Notes: generated by a model not told the origin, from the sequence alone. Positions 6,781 to 14,654 are shown, numbered from the stretch's first letter. The stretch is DNA of 26,178 bases from Tranquillimonas sp964472855 (GCA_964472855.1 CAYYMJ010000041.1:1-26178); one strand, 5' to 3'. Numbers and translations are program-made.

Positions 6781-7146
6781 CTAGCGCGCGCTATCGCTGG
6801 GGTCGAGCAGCGCCAGAACGTCGTCGCCCTGCCCCGGGCTTTGCGGCACGCGCAGGCGCCCGACCTCGCGCTGCAATTCCTCTTTCTCGGCCCTGGCGCG
6901 GCGCGCCTCGGCCCGATGCTTGTGCTCGCGGAACCATTCCCAGACGAACCCGATCAGCACACCGGCCAGAATGCCGGCGAAAATCACCAGAAACAGCGGC
7001 AGCGTCAGCTCCCAGCTATAGCCAAGGAACCCGGCCATATCCGGCGGCAACAGCCGCAGGGTCACGCCGCCGCGATTGGCCATGGCCAGGGTGATGAGAA
7101 CAAGCGCCAGCAGCGCCAGGAAGGCGTAACGAAGATAACGGATCAT
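6781..7146 (-). CDS. LapA-domain (DUF1049) inner-membrane protein
   Basis: The product is 121 aa. It has two membrane segments, at about residues 5-24 and 46-68, then a cytoplasmic coiled-coil-like tail rich in Arg/Glu/Ala (HKHRAEARRARAEKEELQREV). The asparagine-containing AMANRGGVTLRLLP after the first segment and the FVWEWFREH after the second are typical of the lipopolysaccharide assembly protein A domain family. In E. coli the related LapA works with LapB in LPS control. In alphaproteobacteria this gene usually sits between ihfB and trpF, as here, and its exact role is not settled. It starts 9 bases after the ihfB stop and its stop abuts the trpF start. Confidence 0.88.
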   Translation of the reverse strand: MIRYLRYAFLALLALVLITLAMANRGGVTLRLLPPDMAGFLGYSWELTLPLFLVIFAGILAGVLIGFVWEWFREHKHRAEARRARAEKEELQREVGRLRVPQSPGQGDDVLALLDPSDSAR

Positions 7147-7155
7147 GACGCTTAT

Positions 7156-7437
7156 CTAGTTGCCGTTCAGCCTGTCCCGCAAGAGCTTGCCGGTCTTGAA
7201 AAACGGAACGTGCTTTTCCTCGACCTGAACCGATGCGCCGGTGCGCGGGTTGCGGCCCACGCGGGCGTCGCGCTGTTTCACGGAAAAGGCCCCGAAGCCG
7301 CGCAGTTCCACCCGGTCGCCCCGGGCCATGGCGCCGATCACTTCTTCGAAGATCGTGTTCACGATCCGCTCGACGTCGCGCTGGTAAAGATGCGGGTTCT
7401 CTTCGGCGATCTTCTGAACAAGCTCAGATCTGATCAT
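7156..7437 (-). CDS. ihfB: Integration host factor beta subunit
   Basis: The product is 93 aa, full length. IhfB pairs with IhfA to bend DNA sharply at specific sites, acting in nucleoid structure, recombination, replication and promoter architecture. It shows the N-terminal helices (MIRSELVQKIAEENPHL), the FEEVIGAMARGDRVELRGFGAF core, and the DNA-intercalating arm GRNPRTGASVQVEEKHVPFFK with its proline. The start at 7437 has GGGGAGG just upstream; the longer frame is non-coding. It is the first gene of ihfB-lapA-trpF and lies downstream of rpsA, as in many proteobacteria, but is separated from it by a terminator and about 280 bases. Confidence 0.97.
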   Translation of the reverse strand: MIRSELVQKIAEENPHLYQRDVERIVNTIFEEVIGAMARGDRVELRGFGAFSVKQRDARVGRNPRTGASVQVEEKHVPFFKTGKLLRDRLNGN

Positions 7438-7542
7438 TCGATTCCTCCCCGGTGGTCCTGGCGGCAGTTGGCAGACATTCCGCAATGCTCTGACCATAGG
7501 CAGTTTTTTCGATCCGCGAAAGCGCAAGGTGGCAACGTCATT

Positions 7543-7554
7543 CGCCAATTGGCG
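7543..7554. promoter_or_regulatory. 12-bp perfect palindrome upstream of ihfB
   Basis: CGCCAATTGGCG is a perfect palindrome about 105 bases before the ihfB start, inside the ihfB promoter region. It could be a dimeric repressor site. No consensus promoter could be picked nearby with confidence, and the palindrome could be chance. Confidence 0.2.
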
Positions 7555-7668
7555 GCTGATTCCGCGCATTTTCCCGACCCGGCGGAAATTCGCGCATGCC
7601 CGCCGGCCCGCCAGATGCACCGCCGGTTACCCCGATTCGATGCCGCCCGGAACAACACCCGAAATCAG

Positions 7669-7695
7669 AAAGGCCCGCGAAATTCGCGGGCCTTT
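7669..7695 (-). terminator. Rho-independent-type terminator of rpsA
   Basis: An 11-bp perfect stem (AAAGGCCCGCG at 7669-7679 and its complement at 7685-7695) with a 5-base loop begins 23 bases after the rpsA stop. On the minus strand the stem ends in TTT and is followed by CTGATTTC, a short broken T run. The nearly symmetric sequence could work on both strands. It separates rpsA from ihfB. Confidence 0.75.
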
Positions 7696-7718
7696 CGATG
7701 TTCGCGACCTCGTGGTGG

Positions 7719-9392
7719 TCAGTCGTCGCCTTTCAGCGCCGCCCCAAGGATGTCGCCCAGCGAGGCACCGGATTCCGAGCTGCCATACTGCTGCACGGCC
7801 TCTTTCTCTTCGGCGATCTCGCGGGCCTTGATCGACAGGCCCAGACGCCGGGTCTTCGAGTCGACGTTGGTGACGCGCACGTCGACCTTGTCACCAACCT
7901 GAAAACGCTCGGGGCGCTGTTCAGATCGGTCACGCGACAGGTCGGACCGGCGGATGAAGGACTTGGCGCCCTCGTATTCCACCTCGATCCCGCCATCCTC
8001 GATCGCCGACACCGCAACCGTGATGACCGACCCGCGGCGCACACCTTCGACGGCCTCGGTAAAGCTGTCGTCCAGCGCCTTGACCGAAAGCGAGATCCGC
8101 TCCTTGTCGACGTCGACCTCGGTAACGACGGCCTTGACGACATCGCCCTTGCGATAGCTGGCAATGGCCTCTTCGCCACGCATCTCCCAGCTCAGGTCCG
8201 AAAGGTGAACCATGCCGTCGATGTCGTTGTCGAGCCCGATGAACAGACCGAATTCGGTGATGTTCTTGACCTCGCCCTCGACCGGGGTGCCGACCGGATA
8301 GGTTTCGGCGAACACTTCCCACGGGTTGCGCATGGTCTGCTTCAGGCCCAGCGACACGCGGCGCTTGATGGTGTCGATCTCCAGAACCATGACTTCCACT
8401 TCCTGGCTGGTCGAAACGATCTTGCCGGGATGGACGTTCTTCTTGGTCCAGGACATCTCGCTGACATGCACCAGCCCCTCGACACCGGGCTCAAGCTCGA
8501 CGAAGGCACCATAGTCGGTGATGTTGGTCACGCGCCCGGTATGCACCGAATCCAGCGGGAATTTGGCCTCGACCGAATCCCACGGATCGTCCTGCAGCTG
8601 CTTCATGCCCAGGCTGATACGGTGGGTCTCCTTGTTGATCTTGATGACCTGAACCTTGACGGTCTCGCCAATCGCCAGAATCTCCGACGGGTGGTTGACA
8701 CGACGCCAGGCCATGTCGGTGACGTGCAACAGGCCATCGACACCGCCAAGATCGACGAAAGCGCCGTATTCGGTGATGTTCTTGACCACGCCGTCGACAG
8801 CATCGCCCTCGGTCAGCTTGCTGATGACCTCGGCGCGCTGCTCGGCACGGCTTTCCTCCAGAATGGCACGGCGCGACACGACGATATTGCCGCGGCGGCG
8901 GTCCATTTTGAGGATCTGGAAAGGCTGCTTCAGCCCCATCAGCGGGCCGGCGTCGCGCACCGGGCGCACATCGACCTGGCTGCCGGGCAGAAAGGCCACG
9001 GCACCGCCCAGATCGACGGTAAAGCCGCCCTTGACTCGGCCAAAGATGGCACCTTCCACGCGGTTTTCCTGAGCATAGGCCTTTTCAAGCCGGTCCCAGG
9101 CCTCTTCACGGCGGGCCATTTCCCGGCTGATGACAGCCTCGCCGCGGGCGTTTTCCGCCGCGCGCAGGTAAACCTCGACCTCGTCGCCGACCTCGATCTC
9201 GGGCGCCTCGCCGGGGTTGGCGAATTCCTTGAGCTCGACCCGGCCTTCCATCTTGTAGCCGACGTCGATGATGGCTTGCCCCGCCTCGATGGCGATGACC
9301 TTGCCCTTGACGACACTGCCTTCGTTCGGCGTGTCGATCTCGAAGCTTTCATTCAGGAGGGCTTCGAATTCCTCCATGGTTGCGTTAGCCAA
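7719..9392 (-). CDS. rpsA: 30S ribosomal protein S1
   Basis: The product is 557 aa, the usual length in alphaproteobacteria. S1 binds mRNA on the 30S subunit and helps initiation on structured or weak ribosome sites. Six S1 (OB-fold) domains follow in tandem, seen as repeated G-x-V-x-x-I-T-x-Y/F-GAFV-x-L blocks such as VVKNITEYGAFVDLGG, RVTNITDYGAFVELE and EVKNITEFGLFIGLD. The start is a TTG (9392), giving MANATMEEFEALLNESF. A GAGGA sits 10 bases upstream, and between them is an ATG followed at once by TAA (9401-9396). S1 is known to repress its own translation in E. coli, and a weak start would fit that. It lies downstream of cmk in the conserved order, but with two extra genes between. Confidence 0.97.
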   Translation of the reverse strand: MANATMEEFEALLNESFEIDTPNEGSVVKGKVIAIEAGQAIIDVGYKMEGRVELKEFANPGEAPEIEVGDEVEVYLRAAENARGEAVISREMARREEAWDRLEKAYAQENRVEGAIFGRVKGGFTVDLGGAVAFLPGSQVDVRPVRDAGPLMGLKQPFQILKMDRRRGNIVVSRRAILEESRAEQRAEVISKLTEGDAVDGVVKNITEYGAFVDLGGVDGLLHVTDMAWRRVNHPSEILAIGETVKVQVIKINKETHRISLGMKQLQDDPWDSVEAKFPLDSVHTGRVTNITDYGAFVELEPGVEGLVHVSEMSWTKKNVHPGKIVSTSQEVEVMVLEIDTIKRRVSLGLKQTMRNPWEVFAETYPVGTPVEGEVKNITEFGLFIGLDNDIDGMVHLSDLSWEMRGEEAIASYRKGDVVKAVVTEVDVDKERISLSVKALDDSFTEAVEGVRRGSVITVAVSAIEDGGIEVEYEGAKSFIRRSDLSRDRSEQRPERFQVGDKVDVRVTNVDSKTRRLGLSIKAREIAEEKEAVQQYGSSESGASLGDILGAALKGDD

Positions 9393-9395
9393 AAG

Positions 9396-9407
9396 TTACA
9401 TGTCCTC
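9396..9407 (-). promoter_or_regulatory. rpsA translation start region with AUG-UAA start-stop
   Basis: On the minus strand the order is GAGGA (9407-9403), C, ATG (9401-9399), TAA (9398-9396), CTT, then the TTG start codon (9392-9390). The ATG-TAA pair is a minimal start-stop element, placed too close to the GAGGA for an ideal start but able to compete for it. The TTG start has a rather long 10-base spacer. Such a layout would keep rpsA initiation low or regulated. Confidence 0.45.
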
Positions 9408-9552
9408 TTTGCGTTTTATCTGGCCGCGCGGTTGTCTCCGCCGGTCTTGGGGTTTCGTTGGTCAGACGGTCCGCAAAGCAAAGAGGGCCGGTATTTCCCG
9501 ACCCCGCTCGTCCTCTTGCCTCGCAGCGTATTCCGCCCTTGTCGACGCAGGG

Positions 9553-9581
9553 TCTATAGCCAGCAAATCCCTTCGCCGCAA
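9553..9581 (-). promoter_or_regulatory. Predicted sigma-70-type promoter of rpsA
   Basis: On the minus strand TTGCGG (9581-9576) and TATAGA (9558-9553) are separated by exactly 17 bases. This gives a leader of about 150 bases before the rpsA start. The remaining gap (9582-9680) shows nothing clear beyond GC-rich sequence. Confidence 0.4.
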
Positions 9582-9680
9582 GGGGCCGCCGGCCTTTGGC
9601 CGCCGCACCGGTCGCAATCGGGGCGACCCGGGGCCAGCCCGGCACCCTGACCACAGATACACCCGCCAGCCCCATCATCT

Positions 9681-9812
9681 AGGCGCAAATATCCCGGGGG
9701 GGGATGCCGCCGCGCGGGACACCCGCGCGGGGCCGGCCGCCCCGCCCCGCATCTGCCGCCGGGGGGCAGAGCCCCCCTTTGCCCCACCGCGACGCGCGCC
9801 AGCGCGGCGCAA
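9681..9812 (-). repeat. GC-rich hairpin (REP-like, possible terminator) element, copy R2
   Basis: On the plus strand it reads GGCGCAAATATCCCGGGG, then hairpins CCGCGCGGG/CCCGCGCGG and GGGGGGC-AGA-GCCCCCC, then TGCCCCACCGCGACGCGCG and CAGCGCGGCGCAAC. The last part matches R1 and R3 almost base for base. It begins 9 bases after the stop of the small membrane-protein gene, and on the minus strand ends in CCCCGGGATATTTGCGCC. It likely serves as that transcript's 3' end. With the rpsA promoter region it accounts for the 428-base gap from 9393 to 9820. Confidence 0.6.
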
Positions 9813-9820
9813 CCCCGGCG

Positions 9821-10171
9821 TCAGGCGCGCCGCAGGGCGGCCAGGGTCCAGATCGCGCCGGCCAGATCCACGGCCAGCAGAACAAGATAGTTGGCCGCCA
9901 GCCCGCCCAGGACCACCCAGGCCAGCGTGGCCAGAAAAATCGCGGCCCGGCCCCACACCGTCACCCGGAAAAACACCGTCACCCCGGACCGCGCCATCGC
10001 GAGATAGTAAAAGCCCAAAAGCAGAACCACGAACCCGAGAAACAGCACCGCATCGCCCTGAGGCGGCGGCAGCAGGATCAGCGACCACAACAACGCCGGC
10101 TGAAACACAATACCCAGCCCCAGCGCGAACAGATAGAACGCGAATATCTCGATGGATTTCGCCGGGTTCAT
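9821..10171 (-). CDS. Small four-helix membrane protein, function unknown
   Basis: The product is 116 aa with four hydrophobic segments (about residues 9-31, 42-60, 74-92 and 95-113), short loops, and a basic C-terminus (LAALRRA). I do not recognise a named family. The ATG at 10171 is 10 bases after the aldo/keto reductase stop, so the two form an operon. A longer frame to 10276 lies inside the reductase gene and is rejected. It is followed directly by repeat R2, which probably ends the transcript. Confidence 0.75.
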   Translation of the reverse strand: MNPAKSIEIFAFYLFALGLGIVFQPALLWSLILLPPPQGDAVLFLGFVVLLLGFYYLAMARSGVTVFFRVTVWGRAAIFLATLAWVVLGGLAANYLVLLAVDLAGAIWTLAALRRA

Positions 10172-10181
10172 CGGCCAACCC

Positions 10182-11180
10182 TCAACAATAACGCTCCGGC
10201 CCGATCCACTGCGCCGCGGAATAGCGGTCGCCATGGGCCCAGCCCACCGGCAGCGCCGCTTCGATCCGGGCAACATCGTCGTCGCTCAGCCGGATTTGCC
10301 CGCCCCGGACACATTCGCGCAAATGCGCAACCGACCGTGTGCCGGGGATCGGGACGATATGCGCGCCCCTGGCCAGAAGCCACGCAATGGCCAGCGCCGC
10401 CGCCGGTTCGCCATAGTCGGCCGCCAGCGCCCGCAGCTTGTCGGTCTCGGCAATGTTGAACCCGAAATCCGGCTCCACGAAGCGCGGGTTGGTCTTGAGA
10501 AATCCGATCCCGTCCAGCCGGTCGGCCGTCATCGGGCGGTCGGTCAGCAACGACCGGCCCAGCGGGGAAAAGGCCACCAGCGCCGTGCCCAGTTCGGCGC
10601 AAGCCTGCACCAGCCCCAGCTCGGGCGAGCGCACGCCCAGGTTATACTCCGACTGCACGGCCGTGACCGGCGCCACCGCCTGTGCCCGCCGCAGCGAGGC
10701 CGGCGAGATCTCGGAAAACCCGAAGCCGCCGATCTTGCCGCTCTGCTTCAGCCGGGCCAGCGTCTCCGTCACCTCTTCGATGGGCCGCGCCGCCTCGCGA
10801 CGGTGAACATAGAACAGGTCGACATGGTCGACGCCCATGCGCCGCAGACTGCCGTCAAGTTCCGCCTCCAGATGCTCGGGCGCGTTGCTGAAACAGCGCC
10901 TGCCCTCGGCATCGCGGGTGATCGCGGCCTTGGTGGCAATGTGAAACCGGTCGCGGGCGTCGGGGTTGGCCTTCAGAAAGCTGCCGATGGCGGCCTCGGA
11001 CTTGCCCATGCCATAGACATTGGCGGTGTCGATATGGGTGACCCCCAGTTCCAGCGCGGCGCCCAGGATGGCATGGCTTTCGGCCTCGGTCGTGGGGCCG
11101 TACATGTCGGAAAACGACATGGCGCCAACGCCGATGCTGGAAATCAACGGTCCATCACGGCCCATGGTTCTGAAATGCAT
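10182..11180 (-). CDS. Aldo/keto reductase
   Basis: The product is 332 aa. It is an NAD(P)H-dependent oxidoreductase with the TIM-barrel fold of the aldo/keto reductase superfamily. The catalytic tetrad is visible: D51 and Y56 in HIDTANVYGMGKSE, K84 in IATKAA, and H126 in DLFYVHRRE. The C-terminal cofactor segment IVPIPGTRSVAHLREC is also present. It looks closest to the YakC-like group, whose members reduce small aldehydes, but the real substrate cannot be read from sequence. The ATG at 11180 has GGAG 8 bases upstream. It follows cmk by 87 bases and is followed at 10 bases by the membrane-protein gene; this pair lies in the otherwise conserved cmk-rpsA interval. Confidence 0.9.
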   Translation of the reverse strand: MHFRTMGRDGPLISSIGVGAMSFSDMYGPTTEAESHAILGAALELGVTHIDTANVYGMGKSEAAIGSFLKANPDARDRFHIATKAAITRDAEGRRCFSNAPEHLEAELDGSLRRMGVDHVDLFYVHRREAARPIEEVTETLARLKQSGKIGGFGFSEISPASLRRAQAVAPVTAVQSEYNLGVRSPELGLVQACAELGTALVAFSPLGRSLLTDRPMTADRLDGIGFLKTNPRFVEPDFGFNIAETDKLRALAADYGEPAAALAIAWLLARGAHIVPIPGTRSVAHLRECVRGGQIRLSDDDVARIEAALPVGWAHGDRYSAAQWIGPERYC

Positions 11181-11267
11181 TGTCCGGTCTCCGCTCGGGT
11201 CGGGGCGGCCGCGCCGGCCGGTTGCAAAAGATCAAATGCGCCGCCGTGAACCAAGCACAGCGCCACG

Positions 11268-11879
11268 TCAATTGCCGCCCGGCGCCGCCACATGCGCCGA
11301 TGCGGCCGCAATCGCCGCCTCGATGCTCATGTCCGAGGTGTCGATCAGGATCGCGTCGGCCGCCCGTTCCAGCGGCGCGGCGTCGCGCGACCGGTCACGT
11401 TCGTCGCGGCGCAGAAGGTCGGCCATGACCGCCGCCGCGCTGGTCTCGACTCCACGCGCGGTCAACTCGGCCAGGCGCCGCGCCGCCCGCGCCGCGGGGC
11501 TGGCGGTTATGAACAGTTTCACGTCGGCCTCGGGGCAGATCACCGTGCCGATGTCGCGGCCATCCAGCACCGCGCCGCCGTCGCGCCGGGCAAAGGCGCG
11601 CTGAAAGTCGAACAGCGCGCCGCGCACCCCGGCAATCACCGCCACGCGGCTGGCGGCCTGAGCCACCTCGTCGCCGCGCAGATCGGGTGCGTCAAGATCG
11701 GCAGCCACCAGGGCGCGCGCGGCCTCGACCGGGTCGGCGCCCTCGGCCACCTTCTTGCCAACAGCACGATACAGCAACCCGGTGTCCAGATGCGCCAGAC
11801 CGAACCGCCGCGCCACAGCACGTGAAATCGTGCCCTTGCCGCTGGCCGCCGGCCCGTCGATGGCCACGGTAAACGCCAT
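11268..11879 (-). CDS. cmk: Cytidylate kinase
   Basis: The product is 203 aa. It phosphorylates CMP and dCMP with ATP in the cytoplasm. The P-loop GPAASGKGT is at residues 9-17, and LDTGLLYRAVG, then DGRDIGTVICPEADVKLFITAS and RDERDRSRDAAPL carry the nucleotide-binding arginines and aspartates of the family. The start at 11879 gives the family N-terminus MAFTVAIDGPA and has GAGGGGG upstream; the longer frame adds 14 residues that overlap aroA. It is 13 bases from the aroA stop, so aroA and cmk are co-transcribed, as usual in alphaproteobacteria. Confidence 0.97.
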   Translation of the reverse strand: MAFTVAIDGPAASGKGTISRAVARRFGLAHLDTGLLYRAVGKKVAEGADPVEAARALVAADLDAPDLRGDEVAQAASRVAVIAGVRGALFDFQRAFARRDGGAVLDGRDIGTVICPEADVKLFITASPAARAARRLAELTARGVETSAAAVMADLLRRDERDRSRDAAPLERAADAILIDTSDMSIEAAIAAASAHVAAPGGN

Positions 11880-11892
11880 TCGCCGCCCCCTC

Positions 11893-13245
11893 TTAACGAT
11901 TGCTGCGCACCAGACCCGCACCCAGCCGGGCCATCAGGTCTTCGAAGATCGGAAAGCTGGTGGCGATCGGTCCGGCATCGTCGACGCTGACCGCCTTTTG
12001 CGCGCCCATCCCCAGCACCAGAAACGACATGGCGATGCGATGGTCCAGCCGGGCCTCGGCCAGGCCGCCCCCGGGCACCCCGCGGGCCCCCATCCCGTGA
12101 ACGGTCCACCAATCCTCGCCCTCGGCCACCGTCACGCCGTTGGCGCGCAGGCCCTGCGCCATGGCGTCGATGCGGTCGCATTCCTTGACGCGCAACTCGC
12201 GCACGCCGGGCATGTGGGTCTTGCCCTCGGCAAACGCGGCAACCACCGACAGCACCGGGTATTCGTCGATCATCGAGGCCGCGCGTGCGGGCGGAACCTC
12301 GATCCCGGTCATATCGGGCGAAAAGCGCGCCCGCAGGTCGGCCACCGGCTCGCCGCCCTCTTCGCGCGGGTTCTCGAAAGCCAGATCGGCCCCCATCTCC
12401 TGCAAGGTGGTATACAGCCCGGCGCGGGTGGGGTTCAGCCCGATATTGGGCACCAGCACGTCGGACCCTTCGGTGATCAGCGCCGCGCAAACCGGGAAAG
12501 CCGCCGACGACGGGTCGCGGGGCACGGCAATGGTCTGCGGCCGCAGTTCCGGCTGGCCGGTCAGGGTGATGACGCGGCCTTCGGCGGTAACCTCGGTCAC
12601 GATGCTGGCGCCAAAGCCGGCCAGCATCCGCTCGGTGTGGTCGCGGGTGGCCTCTTGTTCGATCACCACGGTCTGGCCCGGCGCGTTCAGCCCGGCCAGC
12701 AACACCGCCGACTTGACCTGCGCCGACGGCACCGGCACCCGGTATTCCACCGGCACCGGGTTGCGCGCCCCGCAGATCGTCATCGGCAGCCGCCCGCCCG
12801 CGCGCCCGTGCGCCTCGGCCCCGAACAGCGCGATCGGGTCGGTGACCCGCGCCATCGGCCGCGCGCGCAGCGACGCGTCACCGGTAAAGGTCGCCACGAT
12901 GGGCGAGGTCGCCATCGCCCCCATGATCAGCCGCGCCCCGGTGCCGGAATTGCCACAGTCGATCACATCCTCGGGCTCGCCAAAGCCACCGGTGCCCAGA
13001 CCATGCACGCTCCACTCGCCGCCGCCATGGTTCGTGACCTCGGCGCCAAAGGCGCGCATGGCCCGGCCGGTGTCCAGCACGTCGTCGCCCTCCAGAAGCC
13101 CGGTGATCCGGGTCTCGCCCACGCTCAGCGCCCCAAGGATCAGCGACCGGTGGCTGATCGACTTGTCGCCGGGCACCCTGGCCACGCCGGTCAGCGGGCC
13201 CGAAGGGCGCGAGGTCATGGGCGTTGCGGGGCCGTGTGCGGACAT
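11893..13245 (-). CDS. aroA: 3-phosphoshikimate 1-carboxyvinyltransferase (EPSP synthase)
   Basis: The product is 450 aa. It joins phosphoenolpyruvate to shikimate-3-phosphate, the sixth step of the shikimate pathway, in the cytoplasm. It carries the motifs used to define class II (CP4-like) enzymes: GDKSISHR, SAQVKSAVLL, RDHTE and NPTR. The loop that holds Ala100 in the CP4 enzyme reads GNSGTGARL here, so Gly is present where CP4 has Ala. DEYPVLSVVAAFAEG and RVKECDRI are also present. The ATG at 13245 gives the family start MSAHGPATPMTS; an upstream TTG at 13263 is less likely. It leads the aroA-cmk pair and supplies the chorismate branch used by the trp genes nearby. Confidence 0.96.
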   Translation of the reverse strand: MSAHGPATPMTSRPSGPLTGVARVPGDKSISHRSLILGALSVGETRITGLLEGDDVLDTGRAMRAFGAEVTNHGGGEWSVHGLGTGGFGEPEDVIDCGNSGTGARLIMGAMATSPIVATFTGDASLRARPMARVTDPIALFGAEAHGRAGGRLPMTICGARNPVPVEYRVPVPSAQVKSAVLLAGLNAPGQTVVIEQEATRDHTERMLAGFGASIVTEVTAEGRVITLTGQPELRPQTIAVPRDPSSAAFPVCAALITEGSDVLVPNIGLNPTRAGLYTTLQEMGADLAFENPREEGGEPVADLRARFSPDMTGIEVPPARAASMIDEYPVLSVVAAFAEGKTHMPGVRELRVKECDRIDAMAQGLRANGVTVAEGEDWWTVHGMGARGVPGGGLAEARLDHRIAMSFLVLGMGAQKAVSVDDAGPIATSFPIFEDLMARLGAGLVRSNR

Positions 13246-13324
13246 GGGGCTGATGCTCGTCAATTGCTGCTCGCGACCTGTTAGCGCGCGTCACATCGAC
13301 TGTCCACGCCGGGCGCGCACCGGC

Positions 13325-14410
13325 TCAGACCGCCGCGCGCTCGCCCAGCCAGATCTCGGGGTTCGTCTCGGCAATCTGGCGGAACACATCCTCGCCCAGC
13401 GCGTTGCGCAACCGAAAGCACACCGCACGCTCGGACAGCTTTTCCTGCCGCGTCATGTAAAAGTCCGAGCCAAACAGCACCCGGGCGCGCAACAACTCGG
13501 CCTTGCCCGCGTCGGCACCGCCCAGGAACAGCTTGAGAAAGGGAATGTTGTCGTCGAAATGGAACAGCGTATAGCTGATGTCGGTCCACAGGTTGGGATA
13601 GGCGCCCGAGGTGATCATGTCGCGGATGGCCACCTGCCAGTTCGCGGCCCGCGCCTGCGGATCCCGCGGATCGATGCCCTCGTCGACATAGGCCCGCCAG
13701 TCGGCGGCGCCGCCGAAATGGGCCAGACACACCCGCAGATCGGGAAACCGTTCCAACACCGGAACAAAGGCCGCCGGGTCGGTCCAGGCATCGGCGTCAC
13801 TCCGCGTCACATGCCGGCCCCGCACACCGCCGCGGGAACAATGGCTCATCACTGGCAGGCCGCGCGCCTGCAGCATCGGGTAGACCTTGTCCATCAACAG
13901 CGGATGGTCGGGCGGAAAGCCAAGGCGCGGATACAGCTTCAGCCCCCGGAACCCCAGGTCGTCGATGGCCCGAAACACCTCGTCCGCCGCCCCCGGCCGG
14001 TCGGGGTGGACGCTGGTAAAGGCAATGACCCGGCCGCGAAAGTCGTCGTCACCGGCCAGCGCGGCCAGTTCGTCATGCTGCTGCGCCAGCGTGGCCTGCG
14101 TGGGCCCGTGGCCGATGAATTCCATGTCCATCGGCAGCACCACAAAGCGCGTGTTGTCGGGATACTGCCGGCGGATGGCCTCGAACACCGTGCGCTGGCG
14201 CGCCACAGCGCCAGCCTGCTGAAACCGCAACAGCCGATCAACGGTTTCGGCCAGCGCTTCCTGCCCGAACAGCTTCAGCAGCCACGATATCCCCCGGACC
14301 AGCGGCGGCCACGACTTGAAGATATTCACCGCCGGATGCGGATAGTTCTTCGGCACATGGGCCCGGGTAAAGGTGTGGATGTGACAGTTGGTGATGCGCA
14401 AGCGGGGCAT
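13325..14410 (-). CDS. Amidohydrolase (metal-dependent hydrolase, amidohydrolase_2 type)
   Basis: The product is 361 aa. The metal and catalytic residues of the family are in order: H10 and H12 (NCHIHTF), K158 (GLKLYPRLGF), H190 (VMSHCS), H231 (CLAHFGG) and D316 (LFGSDFY). The fold should be a TIM barrel binding one or two metals, probably Zn. Members of this family hydrolyse or decarboxylate diverse substrates, and the present one cannot be named. There is no signal peptide. The ATG at 14410 has GAGG 8 bases upstream. It lies upstream of aroA with a 79-base gap and is not part of the conserved aroA neighbourhood, so it is probably an accessory insertion. Repeat copy C begins 15 bases before its start. 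Confidence 0.88.
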   Translation of the reverse strand: MPRLRITNCHIHTFTRAHVPKNYPHPAVNIFKSWPPLVRGISWLLKLFGQEALAETVDRLLRFQQAGAVARQRTVFEAIRRQYPDNTRFVVLPMDMEFIGHGPTQATLAQQHDELAALAGDDDFRGRVIAFTSVHPDRPGAADEVFRAIDDLGFRGLKLYPRLGFPPDHPLLMDKVYPMLQARGLPVMSHCSRGGVRGRHVTRSDADAWTDPAAFVPVLERFPDLRVCLAHFGGAADWRAYVDEGIDPRDPQARAANWQVAIRDMITSGAYPNLWTDISYTLFHFDDNIPFLKLFLGGADAGKAELLRARVLFGSDFYMTRQEKLSERAVCFRLRNALGEDVFRQIAETNPEIWLGERAAV

Positions 14411-14425
14411 GACGACGACCTCAAT

Positions 14426-14532
14426 TCATGGCATTTCGCCTAAGACCTGAACCACCCGACGCTGCCTGAAACCCGGGATTTCAACGCGTCAGACCAAGAC
14501 CTCGACAACAAGTTAAACGCAAAACGCCGTCG
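14426..14532 (+). repeat. 107-bp MITE-like repeat, copy C
   Basis: The body GAACCACCCGACGCTGCCTG, AAACCCGGGATTTCAACGCG, TCAGACC, then AAGTTAAACGCAAAACGCC follows copies A, B and D. The right end AACGCAAAACGCCGTCG matches the terminal repeat at 14/17; the left end is degenerate but keeps TTTCGC in register. Counted from the register it is exactly 107 bp. GACGC...TGAAA and TTTCA...GCGTC can pair to form the central hairpin. Together with R3 it fills most of the 244-base gap between the amidohydrolase and trmB genes. Confidence 0.55.
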
Positions 14533-14580
14533 CGGCGCCAGTCTGGCGCAAATTGGCGGCTACCCGACCCTACTTCTGTC

Positions 14581-14652
14581 TGAAAATATCCACTCGGGCG
14601 GGTGGCGCGGGCACGCGCCGCCTGCCCACCGCGACGCGCGAAGCGCGGCGCA
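14581..14652 (-). repeat. GC-rich hairpin (REP-like, possible terminator) element, copy R3
   Basis: On the plus strand it reads TGAAAATATCCACTCGGGCG, a hairpin GGCGCG-GGCA-CGCGCC, CTGCCCACCGCGACGCGCG, then AAGCGCGGCGCAAC. The last 25 bases match R1 and R2. It is the shortest copy and lacks the second, G5/C5 hairpin. It starts 2 bases after the trmB stop and so probably forms the 3' end of the metK-trmB transcript. Confidence 0.6.
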
Positions 14653-14654
14653 AC

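Noticed and set aside
7547..14561. AATTGGCGGCT occurring both before ihfB (7547) and before trmB's 3' repeats (14552)
   Set aside because: It is 11 bases long with no further similarity around it, so probably chance.
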